A stretch of DNA of 64,000 nt from the NCBI GenBank assembly GCA_037577475.1, contig CM075183.1, positions 18,619,781 through 18,683,780 of the forward strand. Direction: 5' to 3'. The DNA is from Chaunax sp. Z400 (lineage: Eukaryota; Chordata; Actinopteri; Lophiiformes; Chaunacidae). This document shows positions 21,738 to 33,225 of this stretch, piece by piece. The position numbers and the translations under genes are program-made. Position 1 is the stretch's first letter. Every line of letters starts with the position of its first letter. Below the pieces are notes generated by a model. That model saw nothing but the letters and a program-made list of their open reading frames with translations, ran no database searches and had not been told where the DNA came from.

Positions 21738-22344
21738 CTGGAAAAAAGAAACAGAAAAAAGAGCATGTAATTATGTATTTGAAGTTTGAAGCACCATAAA
21801 ATAGTGATATTACAGGCGTATTTGCACAGACACTGGATAGATATTTAAAAAAACTGAGGACAGGAGAGAAGTCGTAGAATAATAAAGAAAAAATGAGTTT
21901 ACAGGTAATTAAAAAAAGAATAGACGGATAAAAGGGAACAGACAGTGAGGTATGGTAAAGCACCTTCATGGTGGATTTACTGTCAGAGCAAGTTAAAAGT
22001 TAAAGACAAATATTAAGATGTTCATAACTATGTCATTGGTTTTTAAAAAAATACATTTACATCATGTACATGGACCTATTTGTGCTCAGATGCAACATAT
22101 GGTCTAAAATTCTACAGAGTGGTTTGGAAATTTTAGTCTGGAAAAGAATTTTGAAATGGAAAATATGTAGGAGCCCTGTTAGTACCAGAGGTAGAGATGT
22201 AAACTCTTTTTACTCAGAGATCGGCGCGTAGAGAAGACCCTTCTCTGCAGCGGTTTAACGTTGCACCAATGTGTGATTTTTAAATAGCATGCCGACATTC
22301 CTCATTTTTAGGTTATGTATGCGTCGAGCAGCGCTTCACCCTCT

Positions 22345-23735
22345 GACACCTGGACAATAACAACACCTATGCTAGAATGCTGTTCATAGACTTCAGCTCA
22401 GCATTCAACACCATCATCCCCTCCAAACTCATTACCAAAATACATGACCTGGGCATCAACACCGCCCTCTGCAACTGGATACTGGACTTCTTAACTAACA
22501 GACCCCAGTCTGTTAGGATAAACAACCAAACCTCCTCTACCCTCATCCTGAACACCGGCGTGCCACAGGGCTGTGTGCTGAGCCTTCTGCTCTGCTCCCT
22601 CTTCACACACGACTGCACACCTGTCTATGGTTCCAATGACATTATCAAGTTTGCAGATGACACCACGGTGGTCGGCCTCATCAGTGACAACGATGAGTCA
22701 GCCTATAGAGAGGAGGTGCAGCACCTAGCAGCGTGGTGCGCTGACAACAATCTGACACTGAACACCAGTAAAACCAAAGAGCTCATTGTGGACTTCAGGA
22801 AGATCAAAGGTGGCACACACCCCCCCATTCACATCAACGGGGCTGAGGGAGAACGTGTCGCCAGCTTTAAACTCCTGGGAGTCCACATCTCTGAGGATCT
22901 TTCCTGGACCCACAACACTCGACCCTGATCCGGAAGGCCCAACAGCGTCTCTTCTTCCTGAGGACACTGAGGAAAGCCCATCTGTCTCCTCTGATCCTGG
23001 TGAACTTCTACCGCTGCACTGTTGAGAGCATCCTCACCAACTGCATCACAGTGTGGTACAACAGCTGCTCTGTCTCGGACCGCAAAGCACTGCAAAAGGT
23101 GGTGAAAACCGCCCGGCGTATCACCGGTTCCTCACTCCCCACCATTGAGGACACCGATTGCAAGCGTTGTCTGAGGAGGGCACATAACATCGTCAGGGAC
23201 AGCTCTCACCCCGGCCACAGACTGTTCACCCTCCTTCCATCTGGGAGACGCTACAGGTCTCTACGCACAAGGACCAGCAGGTTCAGGAACAGCTTCTACC
23301 CTGTGGCTGTTACCCTGCTGAACCATGCTCCATAACCCCACCCTCCCCACCCCCAGGCCACATCCCTGAATCATTTGCACCGGACATTTGCACTACCTGC
23401 ATATACCGTACATATGGTATCCTGTATATAGTATAGTGTAAATATGTATAGTGTAAATATAATGTACATACATTCTGTCTATAATGTTTCCATATCCACT
23501 TACGTATCTCTTATAGTTTAGTCATATCCATATTTCAATATCATATTATACTCATATCAGCCCCGTATTTATTTGTACATATCAACACTGTATATATGTA
23601 CATTATGCACTTTCTCTGCACTTTTCTGCTTCTATTGCACTTCTGGATTGATGCCAACTGCATTTCGTTGTCACTGTAGTGAACTTTTACTATGATCAAT
23701 GACAATAAAGTTGAATCTGATCTGATCTGATCTCT
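22345..23735 (+). mobile_element. 5'-truncated L2/CR1/Rex1-like LINE in the gal3st3-3 intron
   Basis: Antisense to the host gene. The reverse transcriptase starts inside the palm (FIDFSSAFNTIIPSKL), continues with VPQGCVLS and the active-site block IIKFADDTTVVGL, and breaks near 22925. A second frame (23000-23335) holds the C-terminal part (LVNFYRCTVESILT in related frames, HRLFTLLPSGRRYR, NSFYPVAVTLLN). The 3' end is AT-rich and closes with AATAAAGTTGAATCTGATCT and TGATCT repeats. Clade assignment within L2/CR1/Rex1 is by eye. Confidence 0.85.
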
Positions 23736-23928
23736 CACTGACTCACTCTTTTATACAAACTGGCCCTGTTACTGCCTCCGCTTCCGAGGCGAAACAACAA
23801 TAATAACTTCTGTACAGAACGTTGAGGCCACAACAGTCTCGCCTCGAACAGGCTGTGTAAAAAGGGGCAATAGAGAATATAGAGTTAACGCAAGTGCATG
23901 CTTGCATTGACGTATTTCAATCACTCAC

Positions 23929-24011
23929 CTACTCCTAAGGCTGTCATGGTACAGCAGGTAACTGACAGTAGAGATGGCAACAATGAGCAGAAATATCTTC
24001 TTCTGATTCAT
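23929..24011 (-). CDS. gal3st3: gal3st3-like gene 3, first coding exon (signal anchor)
   Basis: Encodes MNQKKIFLLIVAISTVSYLL followed by YHDSLRS. Donor GTGAGTG at 23928 downward, phase 2, giving Arg-Thr-Met-Asp on joining. The layout matches human GAL3ST3 (basic tip, then a hydrophobic stretch containing STVS). The acceptor CTACCTCCCACAG lies about 20 nt 5' of the ATG. Confidence 0.85.
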
Positions 24012-24124
24012 CTGTCTCTGCTTCAGTGAGACTGTGGGAGGTAGAAACACAGAGGTGAATAGAGAACGTAGGAAAGAATGAGAACGAGGGCAGGCGGAGA
24101 TGTAAAGAAAAGGCAAAACTGAGG

Positions 24125-24390
24125 ATCTGGGACTTTTCTGTGTGGAGTTTGCATGTTCTCCCTTAGTCTGCGTGGGTTCTCTCCGGGTTCTCCGGGTTCC
24201 TCCCACCACCAAACACATGCAATGTAGGTGAATTGGTGACTCTGAATTGACCATAGGTGTGAATGTGACTGAGAATGTGTTGTTTGTCCTGTAATGACCT
24301 GGTGACTTGTCCAGGCTGAACCCCGCCTCCTGCCAAAAGTCAGCTGGGATAGGCTCTGCGACCCTACACAGGATGAGGGGTTACAGAAAG
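24125..24390. repeat. Widespread fish interspersed repeat
   Basis: Begins near CTGTGTGGAGTTTGCATGTT, then TGCGTGGGTTCTCTCCGGGT, AATGTAGGTGAATTGGTGAC and CAGCTGGGATAGGCTCTGCG: the order seen in a very common teleost repeat. Same position in copies 4 (33340-33580), 5 (46040-46280) and 6 (56270-56500). The region from 24400 to 25150 shows no gene. Confidence 0.7.
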
Positions 24391-25149
24391 TGATTGAAAG
24401 TTTCTTTACTCTTTGACCTGTTTTGATTGAACACAGTCCGAATGTTTGGAGATATTTGTGTTCATCTTTTTCCCTTTTAGAGAAGAAGCCATTTTTGCTA
24501 TAATATCTCATAATCCATGAAAAATAACCTTCAGTAAGTTCATTATTACATAAGCTGGACATCATATAAAATGCAATGCCTTAAATTGGTCCTGCCAAAG
24601 TTTTTATTTTATTACTTTTTCACCATGCCAGAGTCAAGTGCTGTCATATCTGTGCCTTCGTCAGATCATCCTCTGTTTACATTTATTACCTCTAACCCCT
24701 ACCAGGACGTCTCTTCCAGGATGTACCTCCTGAAACAAATATACAACACAGTGCAATTACATGAATTGGTCCCTTTGTTATGGTTATATATACACAAACA
24801 AATAGGAAATTCAGTATGGGCGTCCCTGAGTGAGAGTTCCAATAAAGCTGTACGGCTCTAATTCAAACATGTACAAAGGAAAGAGAAACAAAGATCATTT
24901 CTTGTGTAAATAATTCAAATAAATATTGCATTTAAAAGCATTGCAGATCAATGCAAGGCAAAAACATGAGTGTACAGTCATGTTTGCAGCTCTATTAGGC
25001 TGTACTTAGACACAGTGGTCTATAAAGTACTTCATAAGACAAATATAATAAATGACAAACAGCAATAAAATTTATAAGGCTATGTGAAAACTGGTAAAAT
25101 GAACAATGTAAAGTGATTTTAAAAAAACAGTCACTAAAACAGAGAGTGG

Positions 25150-25460
25150 GTAAAAAGGCCTAAGAGGTGACTTGACAGATAAAATTCAGACCAAACCCCA
25201 GTAAAAGCATACTAATAAAAGTGTATTTAAAAGAGGATAAAAACCAAGCCAGTCTGATCTCAGGGAGATTGTTCCAAAGTGTGGGGGCCCTGATCGAGAA
25301 AGTCTTGGCTGAGGACCTCAGGTTACAACCAGGCACGTAAAGTGTCAGGAGATCGGAGATATATTTGGGAGCGAGACTAAATCGGGCCTTAAAAGTTATC
25401 AATAAAATCGTTAAATCATTTCTAAAATAACCCAGAAACCAATGAAGAGAAAAGGTAAAG
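25150..25460 (-). pseudogene. LINE ORF2 C-terminal remnant
   Basis: An 80-codon open frame reading FSLAPKYISDLLTLYVPG, NLRSSAKTFSIRAPTLWNNL and a terminal SSFKYTFISML, the C-terminal pattern of fish non-LTR retrotransposon proteins. No RT is attached. Copied at 34360-34680, 47010-47330 and 57290-57610. Confidence 0.7.
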
Positions 25461-25911
25461 AAACACTACCGAAAATGTGACTCTAGCTTTTTGTAACCTG
25501 TTTTTTTTGTTTTGTTTTGTTTTTTAATTGTGTTGCATGCATCAAATTCAGATTGAGCATATATTTATTAAAAAACAAAGTTTATCAGTTTGTACATTAA
25601 TTTTCTTGTCTTTCGTTTGTATTCCATTGCATTTAGGTTGAAAACTATTTTGTAAATCATTGCATTCTGTTTTCATTGACATTTTATATAATGTCCCAAC
25701 TTTTTCAGATGATGATCAGCAGGATGATATTAATTCTCTGTGCCTTCCAGCACTACTAAAAATCACTGTAAAAAATAACCATTGTGGTGTGACAATACTC
25801 TGATTAACATTTGATTAGGTTTCAGCACAAATATGACACCTACTTTCAATAAACATGGTAATTTGATGAAGATCCGAAGAGCTTTATCATCACGATTATA
25901 GTAATAAATAC

Positions 25912-26050
25912 CTGGGAAAGGCTCAAGGATGATGGTGGTCACGATCAAGAAGCACTGGAAGCGGGAAACGAGCAGCTCTCTCCTGTGTTTAATTAAGAAG
26001 TTGTGTTGACCCATCCATCTTCCTTGAAAGCTTCTTGACACTGACCTCAT
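25912..26050 (-). other. Candidate upstream exon of gal3st3-3
   Basis: An open frame beginning MRSVSRSFQGRWMGQH and including the hydrophobic run FQCFLIVTTIIL. It ends CCTTTCCCAG before the donor-like GTATTT (minus, 25911 downward). In phase it would join the conserved acceptor before exon 1. Present in copies 4, 5 and 6 (47775-47913 and 58027-58165 in the last two). The copies are too recent for conservation to count as proof; a 5' UTR exon or chance are the alternatives. Confidence 0.3.
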
Positions 26051-26318
26051 CTGTTCCTACCCAACAGGTACAGCATGTTGTTTACACACAGATCAGAGGC
26101 GGGTGTTATGTCTGTACTCTCGCACATACAGTACAGTAGTAAAATATATGTGTGGCTGTGTACGTTTCTGTTCAGATCAAAGTTCCGTCAGATAGAATTT
26201 AATGTGAGCCATGAAACATGACCTGATTCCAGGTGATGCATCCGTAATGCACTGTGTGAAAAAGGTCACAGCCACAAACACATGAATTGTAATTGATCTT
26301 TGAATATTTTTCTGACAG

Positions 26319-26493
26319 ACCTGGGTTCAGCGGTGGCCATGATGGCTGGTGTGGGACAAATCCAGGGGGTGGTGCGTTTCCTGCAGCTGTCTGAGGAGCG
26401 TTGCCTGATTGATGGGACCATTGGTGGTTTGGAGCCTGGACCTCACAGCCTCCATGTCCACTCCCTTGGGGATCTGACACAGGACTGCCTCAG
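26319..26493 (+). pseudogene. Orphan ccs exon 4, copy in unit 3
   Basis: Duplicate of the real ccs exon at 62831-63005 with its acceptor TTTTTCTGACAG, but with no other ccs exon nearby. Reads LGSAVAMMAGVGQIQGVVRF and on to HSLGDLTQDC. Damage compared with the others: donor GT changed to GC at 26494-26495, and two substitutions in the SOD-like loop (TIGGLEPG, PHSLHVH). Flanking homology to ccs runs from about 26090 to 26940. Confidence 0.9.
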
Positions 26494-27564
26494 GCAGGAT
26501 GGCCGTATCATGAAAACTTGGCTCTGTTAATGTTTTCTACTATTTATGACTATATTTTACTACGATTGTACTCCAAGTGTATTGCAGTATACAGTATTTC
26601 AAGGTAAACCACCAGGGAAATAATACTTTCCACTCTGTTATTTCAAAATCTACATTTTCCTTTTAATGTCATGCTCAGTGATCCTCAACATAAAAAATAC
26701 AAAATCTCTCTTCACCCAAAGTATCTGGAACTTTTAGCCCCAGGATATACTTTTCAAGGAACTGAAAGGTTCTTCCGGCTCATTGTTGTCCAAAAGCAAA
26801 TATTAGGTTATGTAGTTCACGACGTATAAAAAAAAAAGCTGCCGCTAGTTTTGCATGTTATCTTTGTGCGTGACTGTACAACGCAGACCATGCTGTGCTG
26901 TGCCTGGTCAGTGGTGACCTTGAAGTCAAAAGCTAAGCTCAACATGTACAGTTCCAGGATCAGATATTCACATGTGCAGCCAGGGGATCCACTAAAGACA
27001 GACAATGTACAGGTACTTGACTAAAATACACTGGACTAACTCGCCATACAAATGGGGGCAGATCTGGGCCACTTTTAGCTGCATTCACACTGAACAAAAC
27101 CTGGATTAGCTTGTTCACTTTAAATCCATGAGGGTGTATGTGTGACTAAAAAGAGCTTGGGATAGAGTCAGATTCATTCCAGAGTGAAAGGGCAGGATGG
27201 TTTAAATTATTGAGGGGTGGTAGGTGGCATCTTGAAGGAGTGTATGCTCAGTTGGGGGTTTTTTTTCAACATGGAGTGTCGGTGTACAGTTACATCATTG
27301 TTGTCGTAGCAAACTTCAGAGCCATACAATGCAGTCCGATGTCTCCTGTAAAAAGTGCTGCCAACGTTTGATCTCTATCAACACGTATTTTTCTGCTGGG
27401 GCATCGTGTGCACCGTTTAGGTCTACATATTAGATTGTCCAGATGCAGAATCTGTCTTGTCACGGTGATGCTGGAATAAGCTTACATTTTTTCCCCCAAG
27501 TGTTCACGCACTGTCCTTTTTCCATTTTTTCTGAGGGCTGAAAATAAAAACTTGAATATAAACT

Positions 27565-27567
27565 TTA

Positions 27568-27629
<62 letters not shown>

Positions 27630-27883
27630 TACATATGTATATATGTATATATGTATGTATATATATGTATACATATATATATGTATATATATGTATATAT
27701 GTATATATGTATGTATGTATATATATATGTATGTATGTATATATGTATATATATGTATATATGTATGTATATATGTATGTATGTATGTATATATGTATAT
27801 ATATGTATATGTATATATGTGTATATATATGTATATATGTATATATATGTGTATATATATATATATGTGTATATATATTAATA

Positions 27884-27955
<72 letters not shown>
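27565..27955. repeat. Long (TA)n/GTATATAT microsatellite
   Basis: About 390 bp of TA runs broken by GTA and GTATATAT variants. The same site is only about 20 bp in unit 4 (36776-36797) and about 365 bp in unit 5 (49422-49789). Any open frame across it (Tyr/Ile-rich) is an artefact. Confidence 0.95.
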
Positions 27956-27956
<1 letters not shown>

Positions 27957-28899
27957 GTATTACTTATACATCAATATTTCTGTCTTGATTGTTCTCCGGA
28001 TTTTTTCACAAATGTCTTGAGTCCTTCACTCTCCGCAACAGCAGGTGGCGCTATGAGTGGAAAAACATCAGGAGGATGAGCCATAACAGAGAGAAATAGG
28101 GTGATTAGGGAAACCACAGCTGGGTTTTAGACATATAATGAGGGTTGTATACAGTAAATGTTATTAGAAGAGCATTCATACAGAGTGGAAAGATTCAGAT
28201 GTGTTAATATCATAATCCATGTGGGACATCAAAATATAGAAGATGGTGTTGGGGTACCACTGCAAGGAAGTGTAATATGGTGAGTGGATTTTACTTCACA
28301 TTATTCTCAATAGGGATTTGTTGAAAAAGCTCTAATGATCAGATGTTTGGTGTGGATTTTTACTTGCGCTAAGGAGGCCATGTTTTTGCCAGGGTTGATT
28401 TGATTGTCTGTTTTCAGGGTGATTCAAAAAGTTCTGTTCCAAGGAACAGTCAATTAGATTTTGGTGGTGATCTGGATCATCGTCTGGATCCAGAATGTTT
28501 GTAAAGGATTCTTTACTATTGTGGTATAGTGGAATTAGAAAAATTTGTCTGAATTTAAAAGGCTCATGGAAAATTCGCTAATGTGAGAAAATAAATCATA
28601 ATAATACAGACTTGAAAAAATACCAGATATTTTTTATTATGAGATTATTATTACATAACTAACTGCAGAATCCCTACAGAATAAAACCCAACTGTGGTTC
28701 CACTGTTCAATCTTTGTCCGTCTGTCTGCTGTCACTCTGCCTCTTGTTGTTTTTGCTTTGACTCATGGCGCCATCTGCTGTTGTGGAGGGTGAAGTAATC
28801 AGGACATTTGAGAGAAAATTCTCAACATAATGGAAAAAATCATGCCAACAGTCAGGTGATATTTTGGTTGGTTGTTTTCTACCTGAAGGAGGTCCTATT

Positions 28900-29160
28900 T
28901 TCAATTGGCTCTGTTGGTTTGTTCCCCCCCCGGGATTACAGAAAAACTACATGATGGATTTTCATGGAACTTGGAGGGAGGGACAAGGAAGAACACATAA
29001 AATTTTGGAGTAGATCCGATGAAGGAGTCAAGTTTTCCCCCTTTATTTACCATTTTAGGGAGCTCTGTGGTTGCTGGCGTTTGGATTGGGGTTTAATTTA
29101 ATTATAAAGGAATGTTGGGTCTTGGTGGAGGTATGTGCTCTACTGACTGCCATTCTAGCT
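28900..29160. repeat. Fish interspersed repeat
   Basis: Contains GGGATTACAGAAAAACTACA, TTTTGGAGTAGATCCGATGA and TGTTGGGTCTTGGTGGAGGT, and is related to 16100-16290. Copied at 50930-51190. No gene; 27960-28900 also shows none. Confidence 0.6.
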
Positions 29161-29392
29161 TTGTCTTTATTATGCATTATTGATTTTTTTCTATCTTTGT
29201 TAGTGAATCATTGTAAAACAAAATTTATTCGTTGAATTTTGTCAGGAAAGTAGCACCACCAGATCCACCAGAGGGCCAGTTCCACTTCCTGCTCTAATAT
29301 TCAGAATAATCCAAGTCAGTGCACATCTGAATAAATCTGCGTTGAAAAAGGAAATGTGTTCAGTCACAGATGAATGGAAATCATTCAAACCT

Positions 29393-30310
29393 TATTTGTC
29401 CTGTTTACCATTTCAAAGCTTTGGGTCCTCTAGCTCTGATTGTCCTTAGCCTTAGAGCCCCATCACCCACCTCAATGCTTCAACTCAATCAACACAGACA
29501 AAAACATAAATAAAGGACGGAAATAAATGATGAGCTCATTATAGTGGCAGCAATTGCCAAGTATGCCACTTTCACCCCATTTCCATGAATATTTTCTATT
29601 TTATTTACAAACTACAACACAAAAGCTCAGCAGATCCCAAAAGAAAGAAAGAGAATCACAGTTTAATTTTCGAGTGAAACAAAAATAAATACATGAATAA
29701 TAAACAGCTTTCTATGTCAATTTAAGGAAGAAAAAAAAAGGCAGACAACTTAGTGACCATTAGTGAAAGAAGTGGAACAGACAGGCAAGTGAGTCATCCG
29801 ATCAAAAGAGTACGGAGAGGATCATAAATTAACTTTTGAGGGTGAATAGATCAATCAGTTTAATTGATAATACGAAATAAATTATGAGAAAGTCCAACCA
29901 ATATCTGTAATATTGCAGTGAAATTGGGAAATAATCCAACAAAAAGGTTGAAATTCAGTTCTTTGTCATAGAATGTTAAATTACCCACGACAATATCTGA
30001 TGGATTTATGTTAAAAATATTCCTTTTTCAAAGTGTGTTTGTCTAATCATTCAGATCCAAGCAGCAATTGTGACAATTGTTTTCTGTTTGTCTTGTTGAC
30101 AATAAATGATTTTGATCAATGAGGAAAATTGTGCGAGTTATTATGGACTATATTTATTTAATATTTAATTGTCTTTAATATTTAACACGTTGGGTCTCCG
30201 TAAATGAGCTGTGGTGCAAACAAACAAATATGCAAGTGAGAAGGGGCCAACTCTGTGGTGGGGATGGAACTGGATAGTGTGGAGGCAGAGACAGAGAGGA
30301 GGATGAGGCC
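29393..30310. repeat. Flank block A, second copy
   Basis: Matches 1-925 with a few substitutions. Joins the 3' flank of gal3st3-4 at GGATGAGGCCTGAG (about 30304), where the window-start copy instead runs on into the BEL region. No gene. Confidence 0.9.
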
Positions 30311-30495
30311 TGAGTCTGTGAGGATTTAGATGTTAACTTTGGGTTCCTTTGAAAGTCTGCATCATGCTTTTTGGTGGAGGTGGACCCTGTTTGTGATACA
30401 GGACCAGGGCTTTCAGGAGACGGTTGGGTGCCTTTCCCTTAAGGATGCAAAGACACAATATGCCCCACCACTTGGGGTGGTGAATGCTGTGTAGG

Positions 30496-31615
30496 CTAGA
30501 GTTGATGGACTTGATGATAACGCAGTAATTGGGAATCTAGGAGCATCTGTGAATATTGGAATGGGGGAGTGACAAGCTTGAGGCAGAGCTCCTGGTCCTG
30601 GCTTGACAACCCATGGCTAAAATTTGCTGGAAGATCGTATCCCATAATCTCGACTTTTCTGCTCGGATTCCAGGGGCGGAGATTTTTGTTTTTAATCTGC
30701 ATGGATGAGCGAAGGGCCGTCTGCCCGTTGAAGCAGCTTCTCATCAGCCTCTCCTGGGCCTGCCGAAGGGCTTGTACCTCCTTTTCTACACAGGCTGGAC
30801 CCAGAGCTAAAATTTGGCGCCACAAGGAGGCATTGAAGTAGTCATAAAGATGTGCATCTAAAGAATTCCAAGCACGGATCTTTGAAGCTAGACCTGGTGT
30901 CAGCCTCTGCTTTAAGCTTTCCTTCCGCATGTTGAGCTTAAAATAAAGAATGTCGTCCAGATCCCAGGAGAGGAGATGGCGAAGGACAATCAGCGACTCA
31001 TCAAAGTAATCAACAATCATCACCAGGGAGAAAATCTGCTCCACCTCTGCCAAAAAAGCCTCCACATATGCTGTATCTGTTGCTGGGCGATCCTTGTCTT
31101 TGCCCAAGTCGAAGGCCAGGTGATTGTGTGCATATATAGAGTCCTCCTCATTTGGGCGGTAGTAGAGCCATGGGTCTGCTAAGAAAGCCTCCAGGGAACG
31201 ATTGGGGACCCTGCTGAAGCTCTTACAGTGGTTAAAGTAGTAATTGAATGCAGAGTCAAACATGGAGCTGGGCTCTCTTATGATTGTGATATAAATTGTG
31301 TCGTTGGGCATCAGACGTTGCAGCTCCATTCTGTTGAAGCGCATATGGTTAACTATGATGTTTGCTGGTAATGTGTGTGGATGGACAAAGCGAGCGTTGA
31401 AGGAGTTTGGGTAGCAGAAATGGTTAGTACAGGACTGTATTGGCAACGCCACTGTTAGGTTGTGGCGCTCTGCAAAGCGGAAAATCAGATTCTGCATGGT
31501 GGTGCTGGCTGTTTTGTGGGTCTTGAGGAAGGCCACATTTGTGTGTTTAGGTTTCTGGGCCAGGACAGGGTGGGAACGGAGGGAAGGACAACCAAAGTAG
31601 AAGGCATCCATGGTC
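30496..31615 (-). CDS. gal3st3: gal3st3-like gene 4, large catalytic exon
   Basis: Fourth sulfotransferase; spliced to 33143-33225 it gives 400 residues ending HQL. Both PAPS loops and VNHMRF are intact. Private changes include SCTNHFCY in the segment before the NHMRF motif, LPANIIVNH, a conservative Ala to Val before DYFDESL, and ESLKQR for ESSKQR. Its intron is about 660 bp shorter than in copy 3 (junction near 31730), and its 3' flank joins block A directly. Frame intact, so presumed functional. Confidence 0.9.
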
Positions 31616-31735
31616 CTGGAAAAAAACAGAAAAAAGAGCATGTAATTATGTATTTGAAGTTTGAAGCACCATAAAATAGTGATATTACAGGCGTATTTGC
31701 ACAGACACTGGATAGATATTTAAAAAAACTGATAA

Positions 31736-32950
31736 ACAACCAAACCTCCTCTACCCTCATCCTGAACACCGGCGTGCCACAGGGCTGTGTGCTGAGCCTT
31801 CTGCTCTACTCCCTCTTCACACACGACTGCACACCTGTACATGGTTCCAATACCATTATCAAGTTTGCAGATGACACCATGGTGGTCGGCCTCATCAGTG
31901 ACAACGATGAGTCAGCCTATAGGGAGGAGGTGCAGCACCTAGCAGCGTGGTGCGCTGACAACAATCTGACACTGAACACCAGTAAAACCAAAGAGCTCAT
32001 TGTGGACTTCAGGAAGATCAAAGGTGGCACACACCCCCCCATTCACATCAACGGGGCTGAGGGAGAACGTGTCGCCAGCTTTAAACTCCTGGGAGTCCAC
32101 ATCTCTGAGGATCTTTCCTGGACCCACAACACTCGACCCTGATCCGGAAGGCCCAACAGCGTCTCTTCTTCCTGAGGACACTGAGGAAAGCCCATCTGTC
32201 TCCTCTGATCCTGGTGAACTTCTACCGCTGCACTGTTGAGAGCATCCTCACCAACTGCATCACAGTGTGGTACAACAGCTGCTCTGTCTGGGACCACAAA
32301 GCACTGCAAAAGGTGGTGAAAACCGCCCGGCGCATCACCGGTTCCTCACTCCCCACCATTGAGGACACCGACCGCAAGCGTTGTCTGAGGAGGGCACATA
32401 ACATCGTCAGGGACAGCTCTCACCCCGGCCACAGACTGTTCACCCTCCTTCCATCTGGGAGACGCTACAGGTCTCTACGCACAGGGACCAGCAGGTTCAG
32501 GAACAGCTTCTACCCTGTGGCTGTTACCCTGCTGAACCGTGCTCCATAACCCCACCCTCCCCACCCCCAGGCCACATCCCTGAATCACTTGCACCTGACA
32601 TTTGCACTACCTGCATATACCGTACATATGGTATCCTGTATATAGTATAGTGTAAATATGTATAGTGTAAATATAATGTACATACATTCTGTCTATAATG
32701 TTTCGATATCCACTTACTTATCTCTTATAGTTTAGTCATATCCATATTTCAATATCATATTATACTCATATCAGCCCCGTATTTATTTGTACATATCAAC
32801 ACTGTATATATGTACATTATGCACTTTCTCTGCACTTTTCTGCTTCTATTGCACTTCTGGATTGATGCCAACTGCATTTCGTTGTCACTGTAGTGAACTT
32901 TTACTATGATCAATGACAATAAAGTTGAATCTGATCTGATCTGATCTCTC
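31736..32950 (+). mobile_element. LINE in the gal3st3-4 intron, further truncated
   Basis: Same insertion as 22345-23735, but it begins at ATAAACAACCAAACC, so the first part of the RT seen in copy 3 is gone. VPQGCVLS-type and FADDTMVVGL blocks remain, with the same internal break and TGATCT tail. Confidence 0.85.
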
Positions 32951-33142
32951 ACTGACTCACTCTTTTATACAAACTGGCCCTGTTACTGCCTCCGCTTCCG
33001 AGGCGAAACAACAATAATAACTTCTGTACAGAACGTTGAGGCCACAACAGTCTCACCTCGAACAGGCTGTGTAAAAAGGGGCAATAGAGAATATAGAGTT
33101 AACGCAAGTGCATGCTTGCATTGACGTATTTCAATCACTCAC

Positions 33143-33225
33143 CTACTCCTAAGGCTGTCATGGTACAGCAGGTAACTGACAGTAGAGATGGCAACAATGA
33201 GCAGAAATATCTTCTTCTGATTCAT
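33143..33225 (-). CDS. gal3st3: gal3st3-like gene 4, first coding exon (signal anchor)
   Basis: Encodes the same 27 residues as copy 3 (MNQKKIFLLIVAISTVSYLL, then YHDSLRS), with the same phase-2 donor GTGAGT and upstream acceptor. The last 5' base difference before the ATG (GAGAG for ACAG) is in the leader. Confidence 0.85.

Larger units (their letters stand above)
21738..29392. repeat. Segmental duplication unit (copy 3 type)
   Basis: Intron, first exon and upstream region of gal3st3-3, orphan ccs exon 4, AT array and flank. Nearly identical to 31616-37695 (with a 660-bp intron deletion) and 43655-51419. 53855-58207 matches its left part up to about 26089. Together with block A it forms the repeated unit. 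Small indels and scattered substitutions separate the copies. Confidence 0.9.

Noticed and set aside
22725..23190. Minus-strand frames of 60-88 codons inside the intronic LINEs
   Set aside because: Antisense shadows of the LINE reverse transcriptase.
24023..24565. 133-180 codon minus-strand frames upstream of exon 1 in units 3-6, some reading into MNQKK
   Set aside because: They run through a common interspersed repeat and the leader acceptor. The splice acceptor and the short exon explain the conserved part.
26199..26480. 93-codon minus-strand frame (MSDPQGSG), repeated at 35412, 48062 and 62711
   Set aside because: Antisense to ccs exon 4; a shadow of that exon.
27552..28020. Tyr/Ile-rich frames over the AT array (also 49340-49873)
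   Set aside because: Simple-repeat translation (TAT/ATA codons). The array shrinks to 20 bp in unit 4.
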